The notes under the pieces are model-generated. The model saw only the letters and a program-made list of their open reading frames with translations, made no database searches and was not told where the DNA came from. This document shows, one piece after another, positions 9,880 through 20,329 of a stretch of 64,000 bases of DNA. The position numbers were made by a program, and so were the translations under genes. Position 1 is the first letter of the stretch. Every line of letters starts with the position of its first letter. This stretch comes from Cheiracanthium punctorium (taxonomy: Eukaryota; Arthropoda; Arachnida; Araneae; Cheiracanthiidae): the NCBI GenBank assembly GCA_038373885.1, contig JAWZYV010010330.1, forward strand, positions 62,001 through 126,000. The letters are read 5' to 3'.

Positions 9880-10182
9880 TCATGAAATGTCGAGGAAACA
9901 CTTTTGCAAAATGGGTCACTCCTTTTTAAAAATTTTTTTGCTTCGCCATTCCGCGTTCAAGAATTGGTTTCTGAAAATTGGAAGAAAGTGCCGTTGTCGT
10001 TTACGAGAGTGTGTCCATACTGCAGCTTAGGAAGAACCATCCCGAATTTTCCTCCAGTCACCAGCACAGTCAGTCTATTTCAATGGGTGTACCGAGATCG
10101 CCGAGCAGGTTTTGTTTCGTCAAACTTTAAGGCTATTCTGTTTGGAAACCATGCAACTTCCGAATAACTTTTTTCAAAAAAT
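9880..10182 (+). repeat. Upstream module of the TTTCCGAACA repeat family
   Basis: The stretch from about 9900 (GGTCACTCCTTTTTAAAAAT) through GCAGCTTAGGAAGAACC and TATTTCAATGGGTGTACC is similar to 22890-23110 and 35370-35600, where GCGGCTTAGGAAGAACCCTC and TATTTCAATGTGTGTACCAAG occur in the same order. At 10.1 and 35.7 kb it leads into the terminal CTGGAGTGACTCC and CTTTCCGAACA part, so it probably belongs to a longer version of that element. A decayed coding origin is possible but I recognise no protein. Confidence 0.6.
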
Positions 10183-10648
10183 CTGGAGTGACTCCTCTCG
10201 ACTCTCCGAACACTTATGATTAAGATCTTTACCCAGCATTTAAATCCATTTGAATCGATGCATCATTCAAACATATAGCCCCAATTGGAGCTCCATCGAA
10301 TGCGCCGTTTCAACGCGAGCGCACTTTCAAGAATTGCTCCCATTTTATGCCATAATGTAAAAGAAGTCTGGGTCGTAGCCCTGTAGGAAAACCATAAGTC
10401 CTATACACACCGAAATCCATACCGGTCTTGCGACGGTGGTTTAGAACCTATAGACCCAATGGGAGCTCCATCGAATGCGCCGTTGAGGAGCTATCGTGTT
10501 CACTCACATACACACATAAATAAATCTCGTAAAAATAGCATCCATGAATTCAGAAGACCTCCAAACGTGTCCCTACACCCACATCTCGAAGTCGATTTGT
10601 TTCAGGATGACAATACTTTCCTTACAGGTATCTGTTCGGAAAGTAAAA
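10183..10648 (+). mobile_element. TTTCCGAACA-family repeat, copy 1
   Basis: It begins CTGGAGTGACTCCTCTCGAC followed by TCTCCGAACACTTA and ends TGTTCGGAAAGTAAAA, so the termini contain an inverted CTTTCCGAACA. In between are TACCGGTCTTGCGACGGTGG, GGAGCTCCATCGAATGCGCC, CTCGTAAAAATAGCATCCAT and CACCCACATCTCGAAG. The same words in the same order occur at 19869-20329 (inverted), 35743-36583 and 41894-42150 (inverted, truncated). The superfamily is unknown. Confidence 0.8.
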
Positions 10649-11091
10649 ATGGAATCGCAGTATAGAGAATCGGAGAGAGAATGTCTCTCGACAAAGAGTA
10701 GGTACTGTGAACGGTTACGATGAACTTTAGAATTTACGAAACATTCAGAAAAAAAAATGCTCAAACTATAGAATTTCGCGATATATCTCTGAACATAGAA
10801 CTCCTCTGCGCCATTTTGGTGCTTATGAGGTTGGCACGAGACATACAGCTCGACTGCGAGTGTTCAGCCAATACCTCCTCGAAATAGAAAGCCTTACAAA
10901 TCCTACGGCACCCAGCTTTGACGTCATCACTGGGCCTACATTTAAAAGTTTTATCTTCACAAAACTGAACTATTAAAATTATCTAATGAATCACGGGTTA
11001 AGAAACTGCCATGGGTCGTAAAGTTATATTTTTTATCTCAAACTAATGAAATATTGCTATTCATAGATCCATTCACCAGAAATTTTTAATA
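10649..11091. other. Unassigned AT-rich sequence
   Basis: Nothing recognised as a gene or complete element; no open frame above 65 codons carries a motif. Confidence 0.5.
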
Positions 11092-11967
11092 CAGTTGAAC
11101 CTCGATTGAACGTACTTTGATGGAACGAATTCTCCAAATGAACGAATATTTTGTTGTCCCGACAAAAAGGGTGCAAAAATACTCCGATGGAACGAATTTT
11201 TAGCTTGGATAGAACGAACCACCGTCGCAAATAAAATTCGCACATAAAACTAAAACTTTGAATTTTTCGCACACAAAATTTTGAATGTTTCACACCCTCA
11301 TCCAAGTGTGTCATATAATCATTTTTTTCTCCTTTCTCCAAACGAAGCCAGTGCCTACGAAGACAGCGATACAGAAACAGTCATTGACAATGACGCCGTG
11401 GATAACGATGATCCAGTGCCTGGATGGGAAGACGTTCATTGAAATTTCACAGGATAGGTGTCTTGCGATGTACAGCTCAGTACCTGCGATAGTGAACAGA
11501 AAGAGAATGACGATTCTGAAAGCAGCGAAGAGGACGAAGAAACGGAAATTGAATTAAAAAGAAGTGACCTTCCAAGAAGTAGTTTGCAGCTTGAATGCTT
11601 TAATATTTTTTTTTTGGTCTCACGAGGTGGATGCTGTTGTTCTTACGAAGTTAGAAACTATCGACCCAGAACTTTGGAAAGTCAAAACAAAGCACTGTTA
11701 CAGATTTCTTTCCAAAGTGCCAATAAGGATGTATGTATTAAGTTTTAAGAGCCAGTAACATGAAAGAATTTTGATAGTTTAAAGTGGATCGCCTAACGTA
11801 TAACTTATCCTTTTTAAGCTCGCAGTCAACCATCCTCCTTCTTTTTTGAATATCTTAGGGTATTTTGCATGGATATTTTTATACCGTAACTCTTCACAAA
11901 CATGGATATTCGATTGAACGAAAGGATGTGTGGGTACCCATCCATTCGTTCAATCGAGGTTCGACTG
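11092..11967 (+). mobile_element. Tigger/pogo-like element copy 1, with transposase tail remnant
   Basis: Ends CAGTTGAACCTCGATTGAAC and CAATCGAGGTTCGACTG are inverted and each is flanked by TA (11090-11091 and 11968-11969), as in the Tigger/pogo branch of Tc1/mariner elements. The left 130 bp contains the further words CCGACAAAAAGGGTGC and ATGGAACGAA. About 11340-11560 is the remnant of a coding end: an acidic Glu/Asp/Ser-rich stretch (for instance QKENDDSESSEEDEE in one frame) of the kind found at Tigger transposase C-termini, interrupted by frameshifts and stops. The catalytic domain is absent. Confidence 0.85.
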
Positions 11968-12068
11968 TAGTTCTATTTTCTGAAACTAAAACTTTTAAAT
12001 GGAGGCCTCATGATGACGTCAGAGTTGAAAGGCTTTCTATAGGCAGGAGGCGCTGGTTCAGTCCGCAG

Positions 12069-12402
12069 TAGAGATGAGTTCGGGCTCATTTTTTGAAGCC
12101 CGAGCCCGAAGACTTTTAATCCGAGCCCGCCCGAGCCATATTATTAAAGTTGGAGCCCGAGCCCGAAATTTCAGCTAAAGACAAATAAAATGAACTACTT
12201 CATTAAGAGGATACAATAAATTTTGGAGCTTCACACACCTTCTAGTCCCCCGTGCCGCTATTTTTTGAAATAAGTACGTCTATTTATCCCATGAATCACT
12301 TTTTAAAATCTGTTTCAAGGAGTATGTTCAACAAAGGAGACATTTTTCACGAGCCCGAGCCCGAGTCGGGCCCGGGCTCGGGCTGAGCCCGTCTCATCTC
12401 TA
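12069..12402. mobile_element. hAT-like MITE rich in GAGCCCGAGCCC motifs
   Basis: A 334-bp element from TAGAGATGAGTTCGGGCTCA to GAGCCCGTCTCATCTCTA with a perfect 8-bp duplication GTCCGCAG (12061-12068 and 12403-12410). Both ends have repeated GAGCCCGAGCCCG / CGGGCTCGGGCT words that pair into a long GC-rich stem around an AT-rich middle. The TAGAGATG terminus is shared with the nested element at 7109-7284, suggesting related mobilising transposases. Confidence 0.93.
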
Positions 12403-12410
12403 GTCCGCAG

Positions 12411-13900
12411 TGCATCCGGTGGAGAAGCGCGATCCATTGGTTTCGAGTTTCGAACATCACGGGTTCGTTTTGAAAGCGGTTCGAAAGTCGTTCTTCACGA
12501 GTGGAATACCCTTATAAACGACCGCCATCCTATATCCCTCCATCGACGACATCCAAAATAAACGAACGAAAATGTTTACGAAGGGTCGTGCGAAGAAAGT
12601 TCGAAACATCTTCTGCTCGCCCCCCCCCCCACCTCTCTCTTCGGCATCGTATACCCGGATCGTTGCCATTCCAATTTCTTCGAAATAAATAATAATAAAA
12701 AATGTAGAAGAGGGGATGGACTCGACGCCCAACGATCCAGGATGTTTTCTCGATGCCGCCACTCATTAGCGATGGACGAAATCCGTGTTCGGAACGTTTT
12801 CTTTTTTATCACGTATCCGGACGGACGGACAGATATGAGTCGGTTAAAGGAACGTATTGTGAATCGACTGTCTGAGGAGAAAATAGGGGGGGGGGGAACG
12901 AATCGAGAGCCCAATTAAAGAGTGGGAAAGAGAGGATTTCGGAATGGTCGCAATCAGGCAACGTAATTTGTTTTTTTGGGCCTCCGTCCACGTGAGTTAT
13001 AAAGATCGTGACTGGAGCATCACCTATACCTATGGGTCCGTCCGCCCGTCTGTTCGGGTGGGCGTGTCTCCGAATCGGATTCTCTCTGAAGCATCCGGGT
13101 CCTCAAGGACAGGGATGATGATGATGATTCCGAGAATGATACGATTGCCAAACAATCCAACAAAAAAAAATGATAATGATATGTGTGTGCATCTGGCAGT
13201 GGAAAAAAAAAAAATCAGGACTTGGCCGGCGGAGGGGCGGGGTGGGGTGGGGGCTGGCGGTGTTCTTTCAGTTAATACCGGGATGATGGGGCGACGGATG
13301 CGTAATTGGATTTAATTGGAGTGAAAACGGCCGGGCTAACGGGGTCTTCGGGTTCTTCTTTTGGATAGGTGTGCAACGATGGCAGACGATGTCCCTCCTG
13401 GAGACAGTCTGGCCACGACGCCATCACTTTTAATGATAGGCATCATCGGCGGCCGAAAGAGGTTTCGATTTCTTCCCCCCCCCCACTTTTTTTTCCTTTC
13501 ATTTCATTTCTCTTTCTTCGAGAGGGGTGGAAGGGGGGGGGGGAGTGCATGACGTGTCATTATGTAGGATGCCGAGGCGGCTTTTCCCCACTTTGAAAGG
13601 CTATCGGCAATCCTTCGGCATCGCTGTTTCCGATTGAACTCTTCTTTATACGTCAGACTCACTTCGAACTTCGACGCCCTTCCCCTCCCCTCATCCATTT
13701 CGTACTATAAATGTTGATTAAAAGAATATCCAGAGGTTCTCTTCTGTTGAAACTGCAACGGGATCTATGAACGTGGGATTACTTGTCATCTTGATTCAGT
13801 CGTAAGTCACTCGAGAAAGGACTGATGCATAGCAAACCATTTTAATTGAATAGACGCGAAATATGGATCAACACGGTGAACTGCGCTTTAATACGTATTA
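12411..13900. other. Low-copy stretch with purine and pyrimidine tracts
   Basis: No gene recognised. It has several C and G tracts (12620-12629, 12888-12897, 13477-13486, 13532-13541), an A tract near 13203-13214 and a GGATGATGATGATGATTCC microsatellite near 13111. Open frames of 100-120 codons overlap on opposite strands without domains. Because it is comparatively free of MITEs it could hold regulatory or diverged exon sequence, but I see no positive evidence. Confidence 0.4.
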
Positions 13901-13908
13901 TCTTAGCC

Positions 13909-14247
13909 CAGCGGTTCTCAACCTTTTGATGTCACCCCCCTCCCCCCAACAAAGCCTAACTTACGGTGGTGCCCCCATCCCCCTCACATTTTTCATCCTG
14001 CATTCCGTTCTTTTAATCTTTAACAATGAACATGGAGTCGAATTTCCTACAAAATAATGGTATCAGTCAAGTTTGAATGAACATTTTAAGAGAAAAATGG
14101 ATCTATTTTTGAGTCAAAATGAGAATAAATAGGATGATTTTTTAAAAACAGGCATCACTACTGGCTCTTTGGTTTTTCTCGCCCTCCCCCCAGTCAACGC
14201 TCTGCGCCCCCCCCCCCCCTTGAGGAGCGCGACGTTGAGAAACGCTG
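13909..14247 (+). mobile_element. hAT-like MITE, CAGCGGTTCTCAACC family, copy 1
   Basis: A 339-bp element from CAGCGGTTCTCAACCTTTTG to CGACGTTGAGAAACGCTG with a perfect 8-bp duplication TCTTAGCC (13901-13908 and 14248-14255). The interior includes TTAATCTTTAACAATGAACA, GAGTCGAATTTCCTACAAAA, TTTTGAGTCAAAATGAGAAT and CTCTTTGGTTTTTCTCGC. Copies lie at 24062-24371, 26981-27306 and 37417-37628. CAG-GGTTCTCAA ends are characteristic of hAT (Charlie-type) elements. Confidence 0.95.
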
Positions 14248-14255
14248 TCTTAGCC

Positions 14256-15209
14256 AATTTTCTATTTTTAAAATTCATCCATGAATGGCAAGCCTTGGCA
14301 GTCATTGGACGCCCTCGAAATGGGCGGTATTTTTTGCATAACCTATTCCAACGTTTATAAGTTCTCAATGTTTACTCTGTCAGCGACCCCTCCCATCCCA
14401 ATGCCCCATTTCAGTTGTCTTCGTCACAATGTCCATTTTTGATGGCAAGCCAAAGTTTATTGGCTTGATACCGCGTGAGTCGATCCATTAAAACTAATGC
14501 CTGAAAATGAAAAAGCAATTCGCACGGAATTCTCAACTCCAATATTTAAATCATCTGTGATGGAGCAGAAGAAAATACGCTGGAACCTTCCAAGTTGGAT
14601 ACCCCCCCCATCACTTGGACACCCCTTTCGACACTTTTCTGGGGAAACACGGATAGAGACCTCTATCAGTTGGACACTTTTCGAGGGAACCGCATGGCAC
14701 TTCACTTTCCATCTGGATTTAATCATCCTTTGGATGCTGTTATAACACCCTTCTTTGTAGGGTGTGATAAGAAGGGCGCTTTGTAAGGTATAAGAAAGTT
14801 TTCGTAAGAGGGGGGGATGAAGCGTTTGCCCTGGGCCCCCCCCTTTCTGCAAATCGGTCCTTGCATACATGCACCGTGTCATAAGTGTAGGGGGATCTGT
14901 GTATTCAATGTGCGTCGGCCCTATTGGCCTTCCTCGCTTCATTCTGTTGGAAAGTTCATCCGAAAAGTGCGCCCTAAACCCATGCGTCCCGGACCCGCCA
15001 GAATGCACTCGATCCGAGAGTGCTTTGAATTTACGAAAGCCGGGAAACGCTCCCTCCCCCCTCCCTCAAGTACTTGCTTTCCGCAAGAACACTCTCAAGG
15101 CAGTGTAGAATGTTTTACAGGCGTTCGTAATTATTTGCTTAAGACTCAGTTATTAATGGATATCCAAAATCAAGTAATCGCTGGTGAATGAAACGACCTA
15201 ATTATTCTC
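14256..15209. other. Unassigned sequence with an unsupported 183-codon open frame
   Basis: The minus strand is open from 15008 to 14457. The product has no domain I recognise, and open frames on the plus strand overlap it along most of its length. GC-rich composition is enough to explain both, so no gene is called. Confidence 0.4.
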
Positions 15210-15211
15210 TA

Positions 15212-15416
15212 CACTGTTAATAGAAGTAGTTCAACATTTCACCATAAAATGGTGCTAAATTAGCTGCAACCTTTAAAAGAAGGAACGTTGAACCGTGATT
15301 GGGTTCTTAAATTGATCAATGGAATTAAATTATGGTTCAATGTTTCTCCATGGAAAGGTTGCAGCAAATTTAGCACCATTTTACGGTGAAATGTTGAACT
15401 ATTTCTATTAACGGTG
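15212..15416. mobile_element. Palindromic MITE with TA flanks
   Basis: The two halves are long inverted repeats: CACTGTTAATAGAAGTAGTT, CACCATAAAATGGTGCTAAA and GCTGCAACCTT on the left recur inverted on the right, ending TTCTATTAACGGTG. TA lies outside both ends (15210-15211 and 15417-15418). The single-stranded form would fold into one hairpin of about 60-75 bp per arm. TA target and palindromic design suggest a Tc1/mariner-type MITE. Confidence 0.85.
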
Positions 15417-15568
15417 TAATATACGCGAGGACAGTTTTTCTTTTTCTTTTCTTTTCTTGCTTCCTTTTTTAAAGATAGGGGGTTCAACTCCGCTGGCCAT
15501 TCCAGAAAAGACAAGAGTCAAGAATGAAAACAATAGACTGCCGCGAGTGAAGTACGTATACAGGATCT

Positions 15569-15722
15569 CAGGGGCGTAGCCAAAATTTTTTCATGGGGGG
15601 GGTTACGTCTACTACAACTCATATATGTATACGTGGGTGTGATAATGTAGTGAAGAATATACATTTTGTATGGCAAAAAATTCCTCATGGGGGGGTTATG
15701 ACCCCCCTAGGCTACGCCCCTG
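15569..15722 (+). mobile_element. hAT-like MITE, CAGTGGCGTAGCC family, copy 5
   Basis: A 154-bp copy from CAGGGGCGTAGCC to GGCTACGCCCCTG. The flanks CAGGATCT and CATGATCC agree at 6 of 8 positions, a decayed target duplication. Internal ATATATGTATACGTGGGTGT and GGCAAAAAATTCCTCATGGG match copies 1 and 3. Confidence 0.85.
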
Positions 15723-16260
15723 CATGATCCCTTTTCAACAGAAGCGTTGCCAATACGCATAAACCAAACGAGCGAAATTGGGCCCAGTTATCAAAAAGGC
15801 GCTTCTCCTTTAGGAGCGTTTTTAGATCCCAAGAGCGGAGCGAAATAAAACAATAAGCGAGGAGGGGAATTCTCAGAAAAAAAGATTACTTAAAGAGCAC
15901 TTTCGCGGAAATACCGGTAGGTTTCGATGGAAGATCGTGGATCGCTCCGCAATGTATCGTTTTTTTTCGCTCTTTGGGTTCAAGCGTGAACATTGGAGCA
16001 TTTCTCAGATCGGTCGAGGAGCTTCCCGGTGCTCCACTTCGAGTGCCCGTGATGAAACCACGGGCCTGGACGTGGGTCCGGAAATCTTCACTTGTCTGGA
16101 AGCCTTGGCCTCTCAGACAGCCCTTCGTTTCAGGTAGCGCATGGAAATCCCTCAGTCCATAAATTGGAAGACTTCGTTAGTAAAAAAATTCCCCCCTCTT
16201 TCCTATTCAAAAAGTTACATTTTATAAATTTTAGTTTTTCTTCCGGGGATTCATGTGCTC
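15723..16260. other. Unassigned sequence
   Basis: No gene or element recognised. The region 15960-16140 is moderately GC-rich with two overlapping plus-strand open frames of about 65 codons and no domain. Confidence 0.4.
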
Positions 16261-16261
16261 C

Positions 16262-16440
16262 AATGGATTGAGCCGGCGAAGATCGTAAAATAGTTTGAGT
16301 ACGCGATTGGAATGTCCATTTCAATTCCGAAGAAGTGTTTTATGGAAAGAGGAAGACAAACACGGCATACTCCTAGATTAGGATACTGTGGCGTCCTAAA
16401 TAAAGAGAGAGCCCTTTCGCTCACACAAAACACTTTATTA
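16262..16440 (+). repeat. Single unit of the GCCTGGCGAAGATTGTAAAATAG dispersed repeat
   Basis: GGCGAAGATCGTAAAATAGT, AATTCCGAAGAAGTGTTTTA and GACAAACACGGCATACTCCT followed by AGATTAGGATAC match units in the tandem arrays at 40797-41090 and, inverted, at 48540-49035. The 3' side diverges after about 16395. Confidence 0.7.
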
Positions 16441-16547
16441 GACGCACATAAAAACACATAGAAGATTTGAGTTGGAACTTAAACAGTTGGAACTGTTTAA
16501 GTTCCCAACTGTTTAAGTAACTGTACTGTTCCCAATCTTCGCATTCT

Positions 16548-16940
16548 TCCATTTTTCAGCCGATGTCAGTGCTATTAAAAATAATCGTGACCCTTTTTTG
16601 TGACGGGAAAGGACGTGCTCCAAAGTAAAGGATTCTCGTGGAGCTCGGTCACCCGCCACTCTTTTGATAGACATCCAATCGGTTCTTCGTGACTGGCAAC
16701 AGTCGAAACGTCTGAGTGGGGTGTTCCGAGAGTGGGAACACTGCACCTCAAAGGGTGAAGGGTGCATATGGAAGAAAAAACTGTGCTCGAGCACAGCCAG
16801 CTGTCGTCCAAAAAGGGGTCTCTGGATCTGTGGGCACGCGATGAACGTTTCGATCGTCCGCCCTCTTGCGGGTCGTTCAGTCGAGCGATGGCCACGGCGG
16901 CTCTTTTTTCGGCATGGGGAAAGGGTTGCGCCTCAAAGGG
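16548..16940. mobile_element. Composite of two piggyBac-like MITE fragments
   Basis: From about 16548 to 16754 this is the reversed left half of the piggyBac-like MITE (CACGTCCTTTCC inverted, GGGAACACTG, then CCTCAAAGGG). A second fragment follows from about 16780 (AGCCAGCTGTCGTCC) to CGCCTCAAAGGG, with TTAA at 16941-16944. Two right-type ends therefore lie in tandem, which looks like rearrangement or insertion of one copy beside another. Confidence 0.75.
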
Positions 16941-16944
16941 TTAA

Positions 16945-17561
16945 GACACCCTGTGTCTGTTGCGGCGACACCGATGGCGGGAAAGCCGATTTCTCTCCTC
17001 GGGTCGACGTTCCATTCGACCCTAGAAAGGGTTCAAAACGGACGGATAACGGACGCTTCTCGAAAAGACGAGTGACACCGTGTCATTTCCTCGATAGACA
17101 GGGAAAAAGGAAAACATAACACACAATTGTGCAATACGCACTCGTCGACAGTTTTCCATTTTTATCTTTTTCCGCTTTATCACCTCGAGAGAGAGATAGC
17201 CGTCGCAGTCAGAGCCTCTATCTTCTGCGTTCTTTCCGACCCCGAGCCGCGAAACCATGCGACCTTTCAACTCAATCCTCCTCGGGAGCCGGCTTTTAAG
17301 TCGGACCCTGAGAGGGGGTTTAGAGTTCGGAGATTTTTTTAGAACGATTTCCATCGCTGAAATCAGATGGGGCCAGTCCAGTTCCGTCTTCATTATGAAC
17401 GGACTATGGGAGGATGAACTAACCCATGCACGAAACTCCAGGGTCCTAAACCTGGGAAATTGGACTCGAGCTGAAGTACAAAACGTGTACTCGAGAATGA
17501 GGGTACGTTACAATAATGAGAGGTGCGAGGATTCTAAAGATTTAATTTAGTTTTATTTTAA
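16945..17561. other. Unassigned sequence
   Basis: No gene recognised. Open frames of 70-120 codons on both strands overlap between 17020 and 17550 and none has a motif. The stretch is not obviously repeated elsewhere in the window. Confidence 0.4.
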
Positions 17562-18758
17562 ACTAGCTGCGTGCCCGTTCTTCGCACGGTAGGAAACGAA
17601 AAATTTCCTCACATGTGTCATTCGAATGAATGATGTGGAATCTAGAAAAAGCAAAACTATTTCACTCTTGACTTAAAATTTGCGTCATATATGTAATAAC
17701 CTGAGATCATTGCAATATAATGACACACACACACACACAAAAAAAAAAAAAACTGTCAGCGTTATTCGGTATCAAAAAAGTGAAAGTGGACCGTTTGCAG
17801 TGAACTTCTCACTTTCAAAATGTCTTATTTCCTCGAACATGCTGTCTTTTAGGTTCACGTTTTAGCGTTCCATACCTCAGACACTACATGAAATGGACAT
17901 TTTTTTATTTTAAAAATACGCCACCCTCTCTTGCAACCCTTTTCAAAAAGAAAAAAGATAAGAGGTAAGACTGCGCTATTTATAAAGGCTTTAAAATTGT
18001 TTTTCTAGATTATGCAGTTTAATTTTTTTTCTCACAAATAAATCCAGTATTTATAAAAGGAAATCGAGCCAAGCAAAGAAATCGTCTGCTCGCGGGACCC
18101 GTTTTTATTTATTTTTTTCAACTGGCCATTTTAATCATTGTTACTGTATCCATGACAACCAAACCGCAAGATATCAAACCGAAACTCATAAGCAGGTGCT
18201 ACTGAAATGGAAATGCTTCGTTACTTAAAAATTCGTAAAAATTTTCCTAATTTATATTTTCCCCCCGTTCTTCTTTTAAAAGTCGGCGAATTGTGTGCTC
18301 CGTCTTTTGCCCAAATATAAAAAAGCTATGACAGATAGAATTCAAGATGCAGCAGTTTAAAAAAATATTTTACGAAAGTCAGCGTCCAATTTAATTTTAT
18401 TTGAAAAATTCCCAAAATTCTGCAAATTATGTTACATAGTCCGAACAAACAGTTTTTAAAAGAAAATTTTTTCCTCTGTACGATGATGTAACTATCGTTT
18501 TCTTGCGAGTGCAATAACCGGCGTTATTATGTATCACGCAAGAAAAATCGCTAAAAATCGGACAAAACATAAAAATAAAACATTTTCTAATTCGAATTTC
18601 GAAAAAAATCGCTTCGAGGTGTGTCGAGACCGTCTTGGAGAATTTCCGTACAAAATTGGCTAGGTCTACGATCACCCGTTTCGGAGCTACGCGAGACGCA
18701 GACAGACAGACAGACAAACTAACGGACAGTTTACACACTGTTTTATTTATATAGATTT
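17562..18758. repeat. Degenerate repeat from ACTAGCTGCGTGCCCG to (GACA)n ... TATATAGATT
   Basis: The left edge ACTAGCTGCGTGCCCGTTCT and the right edge (CGTTTCGGAGCTACGCGAGA, a GACAGACAGACAGACAAAC run, then TTTATTTATATAGATT) have the layout of a widespread class of animal repeats whose copies begin ACTAGCTG-CCCG and end in an ACAGACAG run before TATATAGAT. I cannot assign the class. It contains an (AC)n/poly-A microsatellite at 17723-17752. Confidence 0.55.
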
Positions 18759-19128
18759 TGCTGGGACTGTTTTTGTTTTGGACGCCTGATAAAACTGGCG
18801 TTGGAAATGTATGATTTATGTTATATAAAAAAAACCTTTATTAGTCTAAGTCCCATAAATTGCTTTGCCTTTTGTTGAAAGGAAGCTCAAAAATCCATAC
18901 TGGGCCGATGCGAGAAGAAGGAAAATGAAGTGGTACCGGCGTCCGCAGTGACGTATGTGTGTCCGCTTTTTTTTCGCATCCCAGTCGGTCTATTCTCCAG
19001 GTCCATGACCCGGGTATGGATTTTGCATTCCGGGACAACCCGCGGACTTCCCGCAAACAATGTCTCCGGTAAGAGGGGGTACCGTTGCCCAGGACGGAGC
19101 TCCGTGGCTCGGGCGCATGGGGGGTCTA
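18759..19128. other. Unassigned sequence
   Basis: No gene recognised. The stretch 19010-19110 is GC-rich, but its open frames continue into the MITE that follows and are therefore uninformative. Confidence 0.4.
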
Positions 19129-19132
19129 TAAA

Positions 19133-19626
19133 CCCTTTGAGGCGCAACCCTTTCCCCATGCTGTAAAAAGGGCAGCCGTGGCCGTCGCTCGACTGAACGA
19201 CCCGCAAGAGGGCGGACGATCGAAACGTTTCTCGCGTGCCCACAGATCGAGAGACCCTTTTTGGACGACAGCCGGCTGTGCGGCACAGCAGCCCTCTCGA
19301 TCTGTGGCACGCGACGAGCGTTTCGATCGTCCGCCCTCTTGCGGGTCGTTCCGTCGAGCGACGGCCCGGCTGCCCTTTTTCCAGCAGGGGGCCCTCTATT
19401 CAGCTGTTCTCGCATGCTTCCCTTTTTCAGCCGAGGTCAGTGCTGTTCAAAAGAATCGTGACCCTTTTTTGTGACGGGAAAGGACGTGCTCAAAAGTAAA
19501 GCATTCTCGTGGAGCTCGGTCACCCGCCACTCTTTTGATAGAAATCCAATCTGTTCTTCGTGACGGGCCACAGTCCAAACGTCCGAGTGGGGTGTTCCCA
19601 GAGCGGGAACACTGCGCGTTAAAGGG
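19133..19626 (-). mobile_element. piggyBac-like MITE, inverted copy
   Basis: It opens CCCTTTGAGGCGCAACC and closes GGGAACACTGCGCGTTAAAGGG (inverse of the other end). The right flank is TTAA (19627-19630) and the left flank ATAA (19129-19132), a one-base decay of TTAA. In the middle, GGGCGGACGATCGAAACG and its inverse flank ACAGCCGGCTGTGC, so the centre can fold as a cruciform. Near-complete at 494 bp, with no coding capacity. Confidence 0.9.
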
Positions 19627-19868
19627 TTAAGCTGTAAGTACAACCTATCTCCTGGTTGTTATTTTCAGAAATCGGCCATCTCTTTGCGAGCAGTAGTATG
19701 AACGAATAATACAAGCAGAGGACTCTATGCAGTGGAAGAAATACGAAATACTCAGGGGGGGGGGGGACTTTGAATATACATCAAAGAAAAAAAAATGATC
19801 CTGCTACAGCCCATTTTTAAAGGTAATTTTGAATGTGTTCAGATTTTTTCTTTTTCATTTCTTTCTAT

Positions 19869-20329
19869 TTTACTTTCCGAACATGTACCCTGTCAGGAAA
19901 GTAGTGTCATCCTGAAACAATTCGACCTCGAGATGTGGGTGTAGGGACACGTTCGGAGGTCTTCTCAATTCATGGATGCTGTTTTTACGAGATGTGTGTG
20001 TATGTGAGTGAACACGATAGCTCCTCAAGGGGGCATTCGACGGAGCTCCCATTGGGTCTATAGGTTATAAACCACCGTCGCAAGACCGGTATGGATTGGG
20101 ATGTGTATAGGACTGATCGTTTTTCGACAGGGCTACGACCCAGATTTCTTGGACAGGATGGCCTTTTTTGGGAGGTGGGAATTCTTGAAAGTTCGCTAGC
20201 GTTTAAAAAACGCATTCGATGGAGCTTCCATTGGATATCTATTTTTGAAGTATTCATGGATTCAAATGGATTGAAATGCTAGGTCATGATCTTAATGTGT
20301 GTTCGGAAAGTCGAGTGGAGTCACTCCAG
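19869..20329 (-). mobile_element. TTTCCGAACA-family repeat, copy 2 (inverted)
   Basis: The reverse of 10183-10648: it opens TTTTACTTTCCGAACATGTA and ends TGTTCGGAAAGTCGAGTGGA followed by GTCACTCC. All the internal landmarks of copy 1 appear inverted (ATCTCGTAAAAA reversed, GGAGCTCCCATTGGG, CCACCGTCGCAAGACCGGTA). It carries about one and a half of the 173-bp units that are triplicated at 35.8-36.4 kb. Confidence 0.85.

Noticed and set aside
14457..15008. 183-codon open frame on the minus strand
   Set aside because: No recognisable domain and overlapped by comparable open frames on the other strand; GC content explains it.
17562..18758. Coding gene suggested by a 103-codon minus-strand frame at 18427-18738
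   Set aside because: Part of the frame translates a GACAGACA run at the edge of a known-style repeat, a common source of false gene models.
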